From: Paraspadella gotoi
Lineage: Eukaryota; Chaetognatha
Direction of reading: 5' to 3'
Length of the DNA stretch: 64,000 bases
Assembly: GCA_051294375.1 (NCBI GenBank)
Contig: JBJCIZ010000957.1
Location: forward strand, 1 to 64,000
The position numbers were made by a program, and so were the translations under genes. Positions 32,196 through 43,867 of the stretch are shown in pieces. A model generated the notes under the pieces. The model worked only from the letters and a program-made list of their open reading frames with translations. It searched no databases and had not been told where the DNA came from. Numbering within the stretch: position 1 is the first letter of the stretch; each line of letters begins with the position of its first letter.

Positions 32196-33268
32196 CATAA
32201 AATGACGATGGAAGTAGCAAAAGATACAATTTTTGTGCGTGTGTTTGAGTCCGCTGCTTCAGGATCCGCAGCAAGGGGGATTTTTTGAAAAAAGTGCCAA
32301 ATTATTTTGTAATTTAAGTTAATAATATTTTGGTCAATGATAGAATAACCACTAAGCTTTCATTTGAGCTCTTTAACGATAATTTTTATAAAATATTTTA
32401 AAATATCTTGCCATTTAAATAGAATTATAAGTTTTGCTTCTGGACACTGTAGAATTTTAATTTAAGTTAAATTTAGAATTTTTACTTCGCTTTAATATAT
32501 ATCAAGCTTTGTTGGGTCCTAATCAAGCTTTGATTCTCTGACTGTAAGTAATCAGCATGAGGTAAAACCTTTTCCAAAGCGTTCGAAAGATTAAAATTAT
32601 ATCCCAGGGAATAAATGAGGTTGTGGGCTCAAATTAAAGATTTTCAAGGTTGTCATCTGAAGTAGTTATCTTCAAATACGGTAATGTGTCTCTCTCTCAT
32701 TTCAAGTCTATCTCTCTTTCTCCTTCTCTCTCTACTCTCTCTCTCTATTCTCTGTCTTTCCCTCCCATTCTCTCCACTTTCTCCAAAAATATCTTACTCC
32801 CCGATCTCAGTACATTTTTTTTCTTTCCTCTTGACAAGAAGACTTCAAGCGAGATTTGAACCCGTGACCTCTTGAGAAGTGTCTCGGCGCTAAAGTCGCA
32901 ACAAAAAAAATATTTGCGTAGGAAATAAGAAGCTTGTGTCTCTTCGCGTATGGGATGTTTGTAGTGAGAATTAGTTACTTTTTATGTTTGTTAATTTTTA
33001 CTAAGACAAAGAGTGCATGGAACATAAACCAAACAAACAAAAGTTAATAATATTAAAAATATTTTATTCATCATTATTTACTTGTATTATATGCTATATA
33101 AAAAGGTAATATACAAGAAGCCCCCCGTATAGTTGAAACGGCCATTAAATGTCGCCAACAGCTTGAATCGTAAAAAAACATTCTTGTTTTTTTCTTTGTT
33201 TTAAAAAATCCAATGTAGGTAAAAATTAAGTTTTGAAACTGTGCAAAACCGGTTCTTAGAAGATTTAA
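32196..33268. other. AT-rich, (CT)n at 32,690-32,780, tRNA-like head at 32,845-32,910
   Basis: No coding frame is supported. On the minus strand 32,845-32,910 carries GGGTTCAAATCTC (B-box-like) preceded by an anticodon-arm-like CTTCTCAAGAG and a GACTTTAGCGC start, suggesting a tRNA-derived SINE fragment rather than a tRNA gene. Confidence 0.4.
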
Positions 33269-33310
33269 CAAGTTTGGGCAAACAATGTCGGATCTGCCTA
33301 CGATAATTAA
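33267..33310 (+). repeat. Repeat B end fragment
   Basis: AACAAGTTTGGGCAAACAATG and GTCGGATCTGCCTACGATAA, without the rest of the repeat. Confidence 0.7.
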
Positions 33311-34090
33311 GGGGTAATCTGCTAATCAGATGATAAATCACGATAATTTTTTCAATTTGTGATCCTAACTGATCATAACAGATCGTACCCATCTCAAAAC
33401 AAAACCTCGTACGGTTTTAAAAGATCGTTTATCGAATCGAAAAGATCTTACCGCTCCAAAATCGTTTTTTTTCGTGTTTTTTTTTTTTTCTCTTTGGTCC
33501 TGAATCAACGAATCCGTCAAAGAACAGATTTCCAAACATGAAAAAAATAACTACTGGAGTTTCGAACTTCAACAAATTCATTTTTATTTATTTAAATATC
33601 TTTCAGGTTTGTATTTTAAATATGTTTAAATGAAAATCGCTTGATTGACAAACATAAATTTCAACCGTTACATTAAAATTATCATTTTTTTAAGATACTA
33701 AAGTATTGCAGTTGGTAAAATATTGGTAAAATATTGGAAATTGAGAGTGACCCGACTTGTTTTTCATACTCGTCAACCGACAAGACTTCATATTAAAAGT
33801 TTTTGGCATTTCCATTTCCTGTAGAATCCAATAAAAAATTAGTTTAATGCTTTTCTCATTAAACTTTGAATATGTTTGATGAAACGTTGATTTACAAAAA
33901 AATTATCATTACAGTAAAATTATCATTTTTTTAAAGATATAAAGTCTTTGAAGTATTGCATTTGGTAAAACATTGGGATTGGGACTGACTGACTTGTATT
34001 TCAAACTGACAAGACTTTATAATAACATTTTTTGCGCTTTCATAGTTTAATTAGGTTTTTGATTAAATTATGATCAGTGAACCAGATATA

Positions 34091-34309
34091 AACAAGTTTG
34101 AGCAAACAATGTCGGATCTGCCTACGATAATTAATTAATTAATCGATTAATTAATTAATTACTAAATTTTAATATGTAATAATTAATTTTAAATTTATAT
34201 TCAACTTATCATCATCGATGTCCTTAAAATTGGGTTAGGACAGTTATTAAATATGTTTCGTTTACATTTTATCAAAACAAACAAATATCCTCTATTTTAT
34301 TTTATGTCT

Positions 34310-34403
<94 letters not shown>

Positions 34404-34410
34404 TCCGAAC
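34091..34410 (+). repeat. Repeat B copy ending in long (CT)n
   Basis: Complete order: AACAAGTTTGAGCAAACAATG, GTCGGATCTGCC, TTAA-rich tract, CATCATCGATGTCCTTAAAAT, TTACATTTTATCAAAAC, then about 95 bp of pure (CT)n (34,312-34,405). It is collinear with 6,955-7,276 inverted. Confidence 0.85.
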
Positions 34411-34603
34411 TGAACGCACGCATGATATCTTTGCTCCGAATTTTTAAAAAAAAACTGGACTTAGAAAAAAAAATCGAAAACCGGTGGACTTTGTGAATCA
34501 AGGCACAAAGAACTCAAGTTACGAAAATAAAGTTGAACTACTACAATCAGCCTATTAAAATGGATCTCCCAAATATCTTAAAAATCAAATAAAATACTCC
34601 AAC

Positions 34604-36619
34604 ATGTCGGGAAACGAAAATAATGGGCAAAATTCGACACGATCAGGTGAAGCAATGAATAATAAGCAAGGCAATGGCGCTGATTCTCGCAAAATTAGTA
34701 ACAAAACCTTGGTGGCTCTGAAATTATTCAACTGAAGGGATCTTGGAAAAAAGTGAGTTGTTGGCGAACGAATTGAGCAACGTCACAGCCAATAAAGGAT
34801 TATCAAGTCCCCTTGCCCGAAATTTTGTTTGAACAGGCGACGCCGAATACAGCCAAAAGACTAAAACGTCAGCGGGATCAAGATTCGGTGAACCAGGGAA
34901 CAAGATCTAGCGAAGTCATACAGGAAAAAAATATGAGCACTCAAAAGGAGCCTACGAGAGGTAGGAGTACACGAAAAGCTGCTATTTTGGTAGGAAATAC
35001 ATTGCCGACGGACGTTCGAAATGCAGAAAAAGCCTGGTATCTATAGTGCAAAAAAGCATACCCAGAGAGTAAACTTAGAGGAATTGAAGTGACACAAAGA
35101 GGAGATTTGGTGCTTGTGGGAAGCACACCAAAAGACAATAATGTCTTGTTGTTAGTGGATCGATGGTCCGAAAAACGAATACAATTTTGTCCCAGACTCT
35201 CGGACGACAGCACCGCGGAACAAACCGTCACAATCCGCGGCATTGAACCGGACGTGGGAGAGGAAGAAATCGAAGGAGAACTTCGACAATCAAATTACAG
35301 CCCTCGTCAATTCAGAGAATACGCGTCGGCAAGAAAAGAACACCTACTTGGACAGTGAAAGTAACCTTGAGGCTGACAAGTGAAGAAGACCGTCTTAATA
35401 TGAAGGGTTCAAAATATATGTTTAAGAGATATAAGGTTAGAGAGTAACAAAAAGAATCCCCATTACTCAATGCTATAAATGCATGAAAATAGGACATATG
35501 AGCTTTGAATGCACGGCAGAGAAAGAAATATGTTCAAGGTGTGCAGGTGAACATCGAGTAAAGGATTGTATTGTTGAGGAAAAAAACCTCAAATGCGCAA
35601 ATTGTGGGGGCAACCACGCCGCAACCTTTCGTGGCTGCAGGTATATTCGAGAAAAGATGGTACATCTACGAAGGCATGGCGACCAAGACATTGCAAGGAC
35701 AAATGACTCAACAACTGTGACTAAAAACAATCGGAGCTATTCCAGTGTCGTCTCACAGTCAGATAAACCTAACAAAGACCATCTCAACGCCTGGATAATC
35801 CTAGAAGTGGTTCTTGAGATCCTGCAGGAAGCGGGGTTAGTAACTACACAAAACTCAACTGAGATTACGAGAAAAATCTGCCAGAGCTTACGGAAAAGAG
35901 GGAGACAGCCAAATGAGGCAGATATCAGAAAAGAAGCAGAATTATTAACAGCAAATGCGAGACAAAAGACCGGAGGCTCAATTAGAAATTATCTGACCAC
36001 AAGACCCTCACCCTCTCCAGCAGGCCCAAGACGTGCGTCGACATGTATTACACCTTCAACTCGACGAATGACGGGCAAAGCAATAGACGAAGGAAATGTC
36101 TTAACCCCAAGGACATCGTCAAAAGAGGTATCGGCGAGCTCAACATCAAATACAACCTTGCAGCGAGGTGAAGCCGCGCTTTGTACATTGAGAAATACAG
36201 CGGAAAGAGCAGATGGCCAAGTAGGTCAACAACAGCACAGCGAGGTTGAACTACAAGAAAATGCGGGAGCAAATCTTAATTCGAATCATGCTTCACAGTT
36301 AACGGAACCAACGTGGGACCAGCAGACTTATGGAAATGGAAACTGGAATCTGCTGATGCCAACATGGGGTGCGGCGAGGCCGGTCCCTGTACAGATGGAA
36401 GGACAACAATGCCCGGGTGGAACCACGAGGCAAACATTACTACCAGTACAGCAACCTGCTCAGACACAAGCACAATGGCCCTTCATCCAAGACACAATGA
36501 ACTATCAGTACCCAGTACAAACCCCACGCCTAGTATACACACAACCGCAACAGATACCAGTACAGAATCGCAACCAAGAGCCGAGAGGACAGTTTCAGAT
36601 CATTCAAAATGGCAACTAG
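34604..36619 (+). pseudogene. LINE ORF1 (gag-like, CCHC zinc knuckles), disrupted
   Basis: The first ATG I favour is at 34,604 (MSGNENNGQN). The coherent pieces are 34,813-35,046, 35,089-35,358 (same frame, split by a TAG at 35,044-35,046) and 35,483-36,619 in another frame. The middle piece has TVTIRGIEPDVGEEEIEGEL, resembling the RRM-like start seen in Jockey ORF1. The third piece carries three knuckles: CYKCMKIGH..F.C (35,468-35,511), CSRCAGEHRVKDC and CANCGGNH....GC. A long Gln/Pro/Thr-rich C-terminus follows. It is the nucleic-acid-binding protein of the LINE, presumed non-functional here. Confidence 0.85.
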
Positions 36620-39475
36620 ATCTAAAATCTTCAGTATAGTACAGGTTAATGTAAATTCGATTGTACCAAGGAAAGATGAGCTAAATAATTTAATTGACAA
36701 ACTAAACAACAAAAAAATCACAAAGACTATACTCATGTTCAATGATACCAGACTCAAGCACGAAGACAAATATTCCATATCAGGGTATATAATAAAAAGG
36801 AGAGATCATAAATCAAACAGCAGGTCGGCAGGCGGGGTGGCAATCGCCCTACCATCGGACTTTAAGATTTTGGATTCAACATTGAGCAATGATAATGAAT
36901 CTGAATACATTATCATAAAAACCGAACACAAAAATACAGGCAGGCTTATCATAGCAACAACATATATACATCCCAATGAGAGAGTAAAGACGAGTTTTTT
37001 TGAGAATTTAAAGAAAATGCATAATGATCGACAAAGTACACCAACCATTATTATGGGAGATTTTAATGCAAAAGTAAGTTCATTGGAGGATCAGTCAAAC
37101 ACAAAAGGCAAAATACTAGCGAAACAACTAGAGGAATACAACTACACATGTGTCAACACACCGGATCCAACATACTACAGTTTTTTTAACAGCAGTAAGG
37201 CCTGCCTAGACCTGAGCTTTGTAAACCGGGAAGGTCTGAACAGAACCAAAAATTGGTCCACTCTTGAACCGATTATGAGCGATCACCTGCCCACAAAAGT
37301 TGACCTTCAAGAACTAAACTCCTGTGAGTCATGCAGACTCAAAAAAAAAAATAAGTTGGTCGAGATTTCGGGAAGAACTTGAAAAAGAAAAAACAAAATT
37401 AGAGGTCAATGAAAATATGAAGAACAATGAAATTGAAGATTGGTGTGGTAGATTTTCAGCATCTGTCAAGAATAGTTTTGAGAAATCTTGTAAGTCAAAA
37501 GTAGTAAAAACAAAAAATGGTATCGATCTTTCAAAGAAATCTCGAAGCACTGATCTCTTTAAAAAGAAAAATTCACAATTATCGAAGGAGAACTGACTGT
37601 GACGACAAATTAAGAATAATCTACAATCTAGTAAGTGGAGAAAGTCAAAAAATCTATTAAAGAAGATGTGAAGCAGTACTGGGCCACAAAAGTAGAAAAA
37701 ATGGCGCAGACGCAAGATGCCAATGTCAAGTGGGGAATCTACAAGAAAATTGCAAACTTAGATCAGGTGGAAGTGGAATTGCCACGCTGATTCGAGAAGA
37801 TGGAACAGAGGCAATTGGTGATAAGACAGAGCCGAGGTTCATGCAGAGAGGTTGAAATCCATCTACATCCCGACCTGGATCCGCTGTTCAGTAGTGAATG
37901 GGGAATCACAGTAGATAATTTTTGTGAAGAAAACAAAGAAAGGTTAACACCATTGGATTGCAATGAATTAAGGGAAGATCCGGAAGAGAGTGACTTCACA
38001 GAGGGGGAATTAGATATGGCCCTGAAGTGCTGCCAAAATAAATCAGCACCCGGCGAAGACGGAGTAACCTACCAAATGGTTAAAAATCTACCTGAGGGGG
38101 GCAAGCTCACACTACTGTTCGTGTACAACCTCTGTTGGAATCGCGGCTATTACCCAAAAGTATGGAAAGGGCAAAATTGATAACCCTTCCAAAAAAAGGG
38201 AAAGATTTATCTGGGGCAAAAAACCACAGACCAATCAGCCTTCTATCTTGCGTTGGTAAGATCTTTGAAAGACTTCTTAAACCAAGATTGACGAGAAGCC
38301 TAGATGCCCGCAACATGAGAAATAGTTTCAAAGTGGTTATAAGAAAAACCGAAGCCCACAGGACCATCTCTTTCGACTGACAGAGACAATTTATCAGGCA
38401 TTCAAGGCAAAAAAGTGTGTTGTCGGCCTTTTTTCTTGATGTAGAGCTGGCATTTGACCACCTTTGGTGGAACGGACTCCTGTATAAATGGATGAAGAAA
38501 AAACATGCACCGAGGATGCTAAGAATAGTAAGCCACTTTCTTACGGACCGAAGCATAATAGTCTATGAAAAAAATCAAAAATCCTCTGTGATACCTATCA
38601 GTGCAGGAACGCCACAGGGTGGAGTGATAAGCCCGGACATATTCAACTCACACACAGACGACATCTTTGATAGTCGAAGAAACAAAATCCATCTCAGTTT
38701 GCAGACGATCAGGCGGCTTGGGTAGTTGCGGATCATCCACTTGTGGCAAAAGTACAAATATGCAAAGTCATAAACCAACTGGAAAGTGGTGTAAAAAATG
38801 GAGACTCAAATTATCCCCAGCAAAAATCATATGTCATCTGTTTTAGCAGGCTGCAACGCCATCTTGACGTGGATATAAATATCAGCCTATTTGGTAGTAA
38901 AGTGAAAGTTGTCAGAGAAGTTACCTTCCTTGGCTTACAACTAGACCAAAAACTCCTGTGGAAGGAAAATATAAACTGCGTAATTAGCAAGGCCAATCAG
39001 AGATTAGGCATTCTGAGAAGAATTCATAACTAAATCCGAATTGTCGAACATTAGTGCATAATCTGGCTAACATCATGAACGGACTCTTTTCGAATATGGA
39101 GCATAGTGCTTTCTCCCAATGTCCGAAGTACACTGGGCCAAAATAAGAAAAATCCAAACACAATATCTCAGGCTTGCATACAACATACCAAAATACATAG
39201 CATCAGACAGGGTCCTGGACAGCACAGGTGAGAAATGCATTAAGTCACATCTAAAGGCATTTGCTTTGAGACGTCTGCTCGACATGTACAAAAAGGTGTC
39301 AATTGTAAAGGAACTGATAAGGGAACATGAGGACAGTTTGAGAACAAACACGACTTACAAGACAGTGCTAAGCTGTATAAACTGGATCCCCATCGAAGTT
39401 AAACCAAACTCCATACAGGAGCCTGTCTCTTCAATGCCAATATCGATATCCGGCACCATCGACACGCCAGTCTAA
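36609..39475 (+). pseudogene. LINE ORF2 (endonuclease + reverse transcriptase), disrupted
   Basis: The endonuclease domain (36,609-37,325) has QVNVNSI, an NDTRL box (usual NETRL; catalytic Glu appears as Asp), GGVAIALP, YIHP, IIMGDFNAK and SDHLP, i.e. the usual order of an apurinic/apyrimidinic-type LINE endonuclease. The frame then shifts. RT pieces are KSAPGEDGVTYQMVKNLP (about 38,040-38,095), NHRPISLLSCVGKIFERLL (about 38,225), LDVELAFDHLWW (about 38,438; first catalytic Asp), GTPQGGVISPDIFN (about 38,605) and FADD at 38,698-38,709 in a shifted frame. Thumb-like pieces follow to 39,475. At least five frame breaks exclude activity. Confidence 0.9.
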
Positions 39476-39559
39476 AGATCATCTAAAAAGACTGGCGGCC
39501 AACATCATCTCCAATTCTTGGGGAGCAAAAACTCGTTCTTTTGTAAACTAATAAATTAA

Positions 39560-40614
39560 AATTGATCGACAGTTATAACTCGTATATTCTTCTCCTTAGA
39601 AAAATATTCTTGTTTCGTGTCCCAAGAACCTTTTAATAAAGTTATTGACCGTGGTTGCGAGTTCATAAAACCTATATTTAGCCAATATGGTTAAATAATT
39701 TTAATATCTTTAGCTTCTGTTATTTAAATTTCGTTTTAAACTGAATAACACTTTCTATCCATTGTTTCGTACGATTAATTCAATAAACGTTGCTCATTGG
39801 TAGAAGTTGTAAAACTAAAAGAGTAGAAAAGGCAAGAAATTATGGACAAATAGTGATAGTAGTTTGGCGGTAAGACCCCGCCGGGGGCTCGCTTTTTTAA
39901 TGTATTGTCAAGTTAGGATACCCTAGTAATTTTTTTAAATACCCTAGTATTTTTTTTTAAATTACTTTGATACTTTTACAAATCGATAGATTTTAAGTAT
40001 AAAGTTAAGCGGTAAGACCCCGGGGGCGCGCACAAACTTTTATTTGGCGATAAGACCCCTAGGAGGGCCCGCAAAATAGGATCGCCCTAAGGGATGTTTC
40101 TCCTCATCCCGGGCGTTTTTAGTAATATCTTATCATCCTCATCATCTCTCTCTTTTTATGCAATTGCGACGATCTTTATGCTTTATCGGCTTTTAAGAAT
40201 TTTTTAACTTGCATCATTTTTTCACATGATTTAATTAATTAATTAATTAATTAAAAATTTATTAGTAATCATTAATATTAAGATTCAAGTAAATGTGACT
40301 TATGTTTTTTCCATCTAAACTCATTCCACTGGCACTATTCCGTCAAAACTTTATATAATTATTATATATTAATAAATATTTAAAAGTTTCAGTGCAAACA
40401 ACCCAATGAACTAAATTAATAAAGTTACATTGAAAATGCGATTTAGTAGTAAAAGGAAAAAAGAAATTTTTTGAGAGAATAGAAGTTATAAAAAGTGTTC
40501 AATTTGGCCCGCCTTACTAGATATTAGCGGAACAGGTTGAAAAAATCTAAAAAAGTATAGTGACTCGCCAACTCCTTACTATCAAAGAAAATTAATAAAA
40601 AGTATTAATAATTC
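39560..40614. other. Non-coding; includes a dispersed GC-rich block
   Basis: The block at about 40,065-40,145 (CGCAAAATAGGATCG..., CTGTTTCTCCTCATCCCGGG-like, ATCTTATCATC) recurs at 62,307-62,400. TTAA-rich DNA lies at 40,225-40,265. No gene is seen. Confidence 0.6.
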
Positions 40615-41590
40615 TAATTTGCAAGTTGAAAAAAATTATAGCAAGTTAAAAAAAAGATTATGCAAGTTAATAAAATTAAATAAAATTGAAAAAAATTATG
40701 CAAAGTTTAAAAAATTATGCAAATTGAAAAAAAATTATGCAAGGTTAAAAAAATGCATTAACTATTCAATTGAAAAAATTATGCAAGTTGAAAAAATTAT
40801 GCAAGTTGAAAAAATTAGGCAAGTTGAAAAAATTATGCAAGTTGAAAAATTATGGCAAGTTAAAATATTATGCAAAGTTGAAAAAATTATGCAAGTTGAA
40901 AAAATTATGCAAGTTGAAAAAATTATGCAAGTTAAAAATAATGCAAGTTGAAAAATTATGCAAATTGAAAAATTATGGCAAGTTAAAAAATTTAAATTGA
41001 AAAATTATGGCAAGTTGAAAAATTAGCAAGTTGAAAATTATGCAAGTTAAAAAATATGCAATTTAAAAAATTATGCAAATTAAAAAATAATGCAATTAAG
41101 AAAAATTATACAAGTTGAAACATATTATGCAAGTTAAAAAATTATGCAAAGTTGAAAAAAATTATGCAAGTGAAAAAATTAGCAATTGAAAATTATGCAA
41201 GTTGAAAAAATTATGCAAGTTGAAAAAATTAATGCAAGTTGAAAAAATTATGCAAGTTGAAAATAATTATACAAGTTGAAAAAAATTATGGCAAGTTGAA
41301 AAATATGCAATTCAAAAAATTATGCAAATTAAAAAATATATGCAAGTTAAAAACAAGCAAGTTGAAAAAATTATGAAAGTAGAAAAAATTATGCAAGTTG
41401 AAAAAATTATGAAAGTTGAAACAATTATGCAAGTTAAAAAATAATGCAAGTTAATAGCAAGTTAAAAAAATTATGCAAGTTAAAAAAATTATGCAAGTTG
41501 AAAAATTATGCAATTTAAAAAATTATACAATTTAAAAAAATTAATGCAGTTAAAAAAAGTAAGCAAGTTGAAAAAAGTATGCAGGTTGGC
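40615..41590. repeat. Minisatellite, ~18-bp unit (AAAAATTATGCAAGTTGA)
   Basis: About 55 imperfect units over nearly 1 kb. The period being a multiple of three generates long artefactual frames (for example 40,619-40,951, a KIMQVE repeat). It is related to the arrays at 5,160-5,475 and 20,975-21,625. Confidence 0.95.
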
Positions 41591-43489
41591 AAGATAAAAA
41601 ACGACGACAGACAACATACGACGACGACGACTACGTACAAATCAGAATCAGAAGCAGTAGCGACGGAGAAAAAAGAAGAGAGAGAGGCGACATATAATTA
41701 AAGAGAGAGAAGGAAGTGACAAAAAGAAAAGCAAAAAAAAAGAAAGCTGAAATAAAATTTTTTTGGTAAAAAAAGAGAGAGAGAGAGAGGAGGGGAGAGA
41801 GATGAGAAAGAAGAGAGAGAGAAGTTTCCCCCAACGAGACGCATTATTAGGTCACTCTCGTTATATCGGTTTCCGTTGCCTCGCAACGGCGGGGTGAAAT
41901 TGGGTCATGTTGATTTATTTATACACGTAACCGTTCCGTTGCCATCGAACGCGTTATTAGGTCATATTCCTCGACATTGTTTACTCGTTGCCCGACCGCA
42001 ACGACCACGAATGTAGGTCAAGTTATGTTATTGTATTTTGGGATTTTGTATTGAGATAAAAAGATAAATGGCGATATAAAAGTTTTTAAAAGGAAAAAAA
42101 TAATCAGAATTTTTCAAAATACGAACGAATCACGGCAAGAGGTCATACAGAGAGAGACAGATACACACAGAGAGAGAGACAGAGAAAGACAGAGAGAGAG
42201 ACACAAAGAGAGAAAGACACACGAGGAGAGAGACAGAGGAGAGACACCACAGAGAAGAACCGCAAACAAATATTTAGAAACGTGATAGAAATAAAATTGT
42301 ATCTGTGTTGGGCCGCGCGGTTCCCCTTCGCGTTTTGAATCGCAAATGCAAGCATCTTCCCTGCGGTCCTGGATTGCGCGGGCTGGCCAATCCACCGGTC
42401 GAGAATTGGGAGAAGAATAATTCTACTTTTTACGCGGTTTCCACGCGCAGCCATTGAGGAAACGCGTTGGTCGTAGTATTGTAGAGTCGCATATGATCTT
42501 GTATATATGACGGCCAACCGTTTCTAAAACCCATGAGGGTTATACTATTCGATGCAACGGATTTTGTACCGTGTTTTTAATCTGTTCTGTGTACCCTTGT
42601 TATTTAATCTGTTTTATAACTTTTGTTTAATTACTGTTTGTTTTTAAGTTGTTTTTAAATTGATTTTAATCGTTTATTCGTGCTTATATTTGATGTCAAT
42701 ACATGTTTTTAACCTCGCTAAACCTTCAAATTCGTGGCCGAGCGACTTTAGGTTATTTTAGGTACAAGATCAAACAAAAATTGTTTTGTTAGTGTGTGAT
42801 TAAGCATAAATTAACCTATATTTTTTCAATTGAAATAAGACTGAAGTCTTTTGTTCATCTAGTTCAAAATGAGGTTCAAAACCTTATCTATTCGCATATT
42901 ATTGAAAATGAATGAGATTGATATAGATTGTATGAAATGAAAACTTTTCGGTAAAGCTAAACTATTTTCAATATAACTATTATTTTATATATATATTATA
43001 TTATATATTATATATATTATATGTGTTATATTATTTTATATTATATATTATTATTACTATATTATAACTATTACTATTATATAACCATTATAACTATTTT
43101 CACTATAATATTTTTGACTTCCAAATATTTTTTTACTTATCAAAAAAAATTTTATTTCCTCATCTTAAAAAAATTTTAATCTTGAATTAAATTTTAGATT
43201 GTTCTTTTTTTATGAAGAAACCAGACCGAGGTCAAATTTTATATTTGCATATTTAACTAATTTATAAATAGTTATCGCAACTCAAATAATTATTATTTAA
43301 AAATGATTAATTATATACACTAAAAATATTTATAGATTTAATAAGTACAAATTATCCAGAATAACAAAAAAGGTAATGTTTAATTTGACTAGTATATCTC
43401 TGCTTCTCAACCTCCTTTTTTTGAGATATAATTGCACAATGAGCTGGGCCCAACCGCGTTCCAAAGTTAACAATTAATAAATAAAAACA
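41591..43489. repeat. Mixed repeats: (GA)n, repeat C core, AT-rich DNA
   Basis: The repeat C core at 42,040-42,150 is followed by (GA)n to about 42,240. The GC-richer segment 42,300-42,540 resembles an LTR end or promoter but gives no coding frame I trust. TATA simple sequence lies at 42,985-43,040. No gene is supported. Confidence 0.5.
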
Positions 43490-43590
43490 GGCCTGGCGAA
43501 CAAGAGTCGAAAGCATGTCTGTGTGAATATAAATAAATAAACTTGTTGTAGTTACAAACTCTAAACTTTGTTTTCGTAAAACACCAAAAA
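43490..43590 (+). repeat. PLE terminal-repeat relic with half hammerhead
   Basis: GAGTCGAAAGCATGTCTG (about 43,504-43,521) matches the second strand of stem II, GAAA core and ATGTC of the ribozyme, with one inserted base. The CTGATGA half is missing. AAACTTGTTGTAG and ACAAACTCTAAACTTTG follow, like other PLE ends. Confidence 0.55.
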
Positions 43591-43619
43591 CAGACAAAAA
43601 ACGGAAAGGAATTAGGGCA

Positions 43620-43739
43620 AATTTATCATAATTTGATGTTCTGACATGATATAAGTGAGTATACGACAAGATTGAGGGGGCGGACCGACGACCGAAAAAG
43701 TGAATTATAGAGTCGGGATCTGCTGAAAGCAGATCCGAC
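43620..43739 (-). repeat. Hairpin-family end, inverted
   Basis: AATTTATCATAATTTGATG, GGGGGCGGACCGACG and the terminal hairpin GTCGGGATCTGCT / AGCAGATCCGAC (43,712-43,739). It lies just upstream of the FReD gene's possible first exon. Confidence 0.75.
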
Positions 43740-43867
43740 TTAAAAACCGGTTATCTTGCGCGATTTGCGAAGACACAGCCTAATCTTTTTTTCAAAACGA
43801 TTGCGCTATTATTTTCTTTTATTGTACCGATTTCACTCATTGAAGAGATGTTGATTCCCGACGCTTT

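Larger units (their letters stand above)
34500..39560 (+). mobile_element. Jockey-like non-LTR retrotransposon (LINE), multiply frameshifted
   Basis: The structure is 5' region, ORF1 with three CCHC zinc knuckles, ORF2 with apurinic-type endonuclease then reverse transcriptase, and a 3' end near a short A-rich stretch (about 39,550). ORF1 and ORF2 overlap by 11 bp (stop of ORF1 at 36,617-36,619, ATG of ORF2 at 36,609). The element is nearly full length, but several frameshifts and stops break both ORFs. Gag-type ORF1 with zinc knuckles plus an EN-RT ORF2 fits the Jockey superfamily. Confidence 0.9.

Noticed and set aside
34292-34501. Minus-strand frame with a long Arg-Glu repeat
   Set aside because: It is a translation of the pure (CT)n tract of repeat B.
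40619-41000. Open frames of about 75-110 codons encoding KLCKLKK / IMQVEK repeats
   Set aside because: They are translations of an 18-bp minisatellite whose period is a multiple of three. Codon use is dictated by the repeat.
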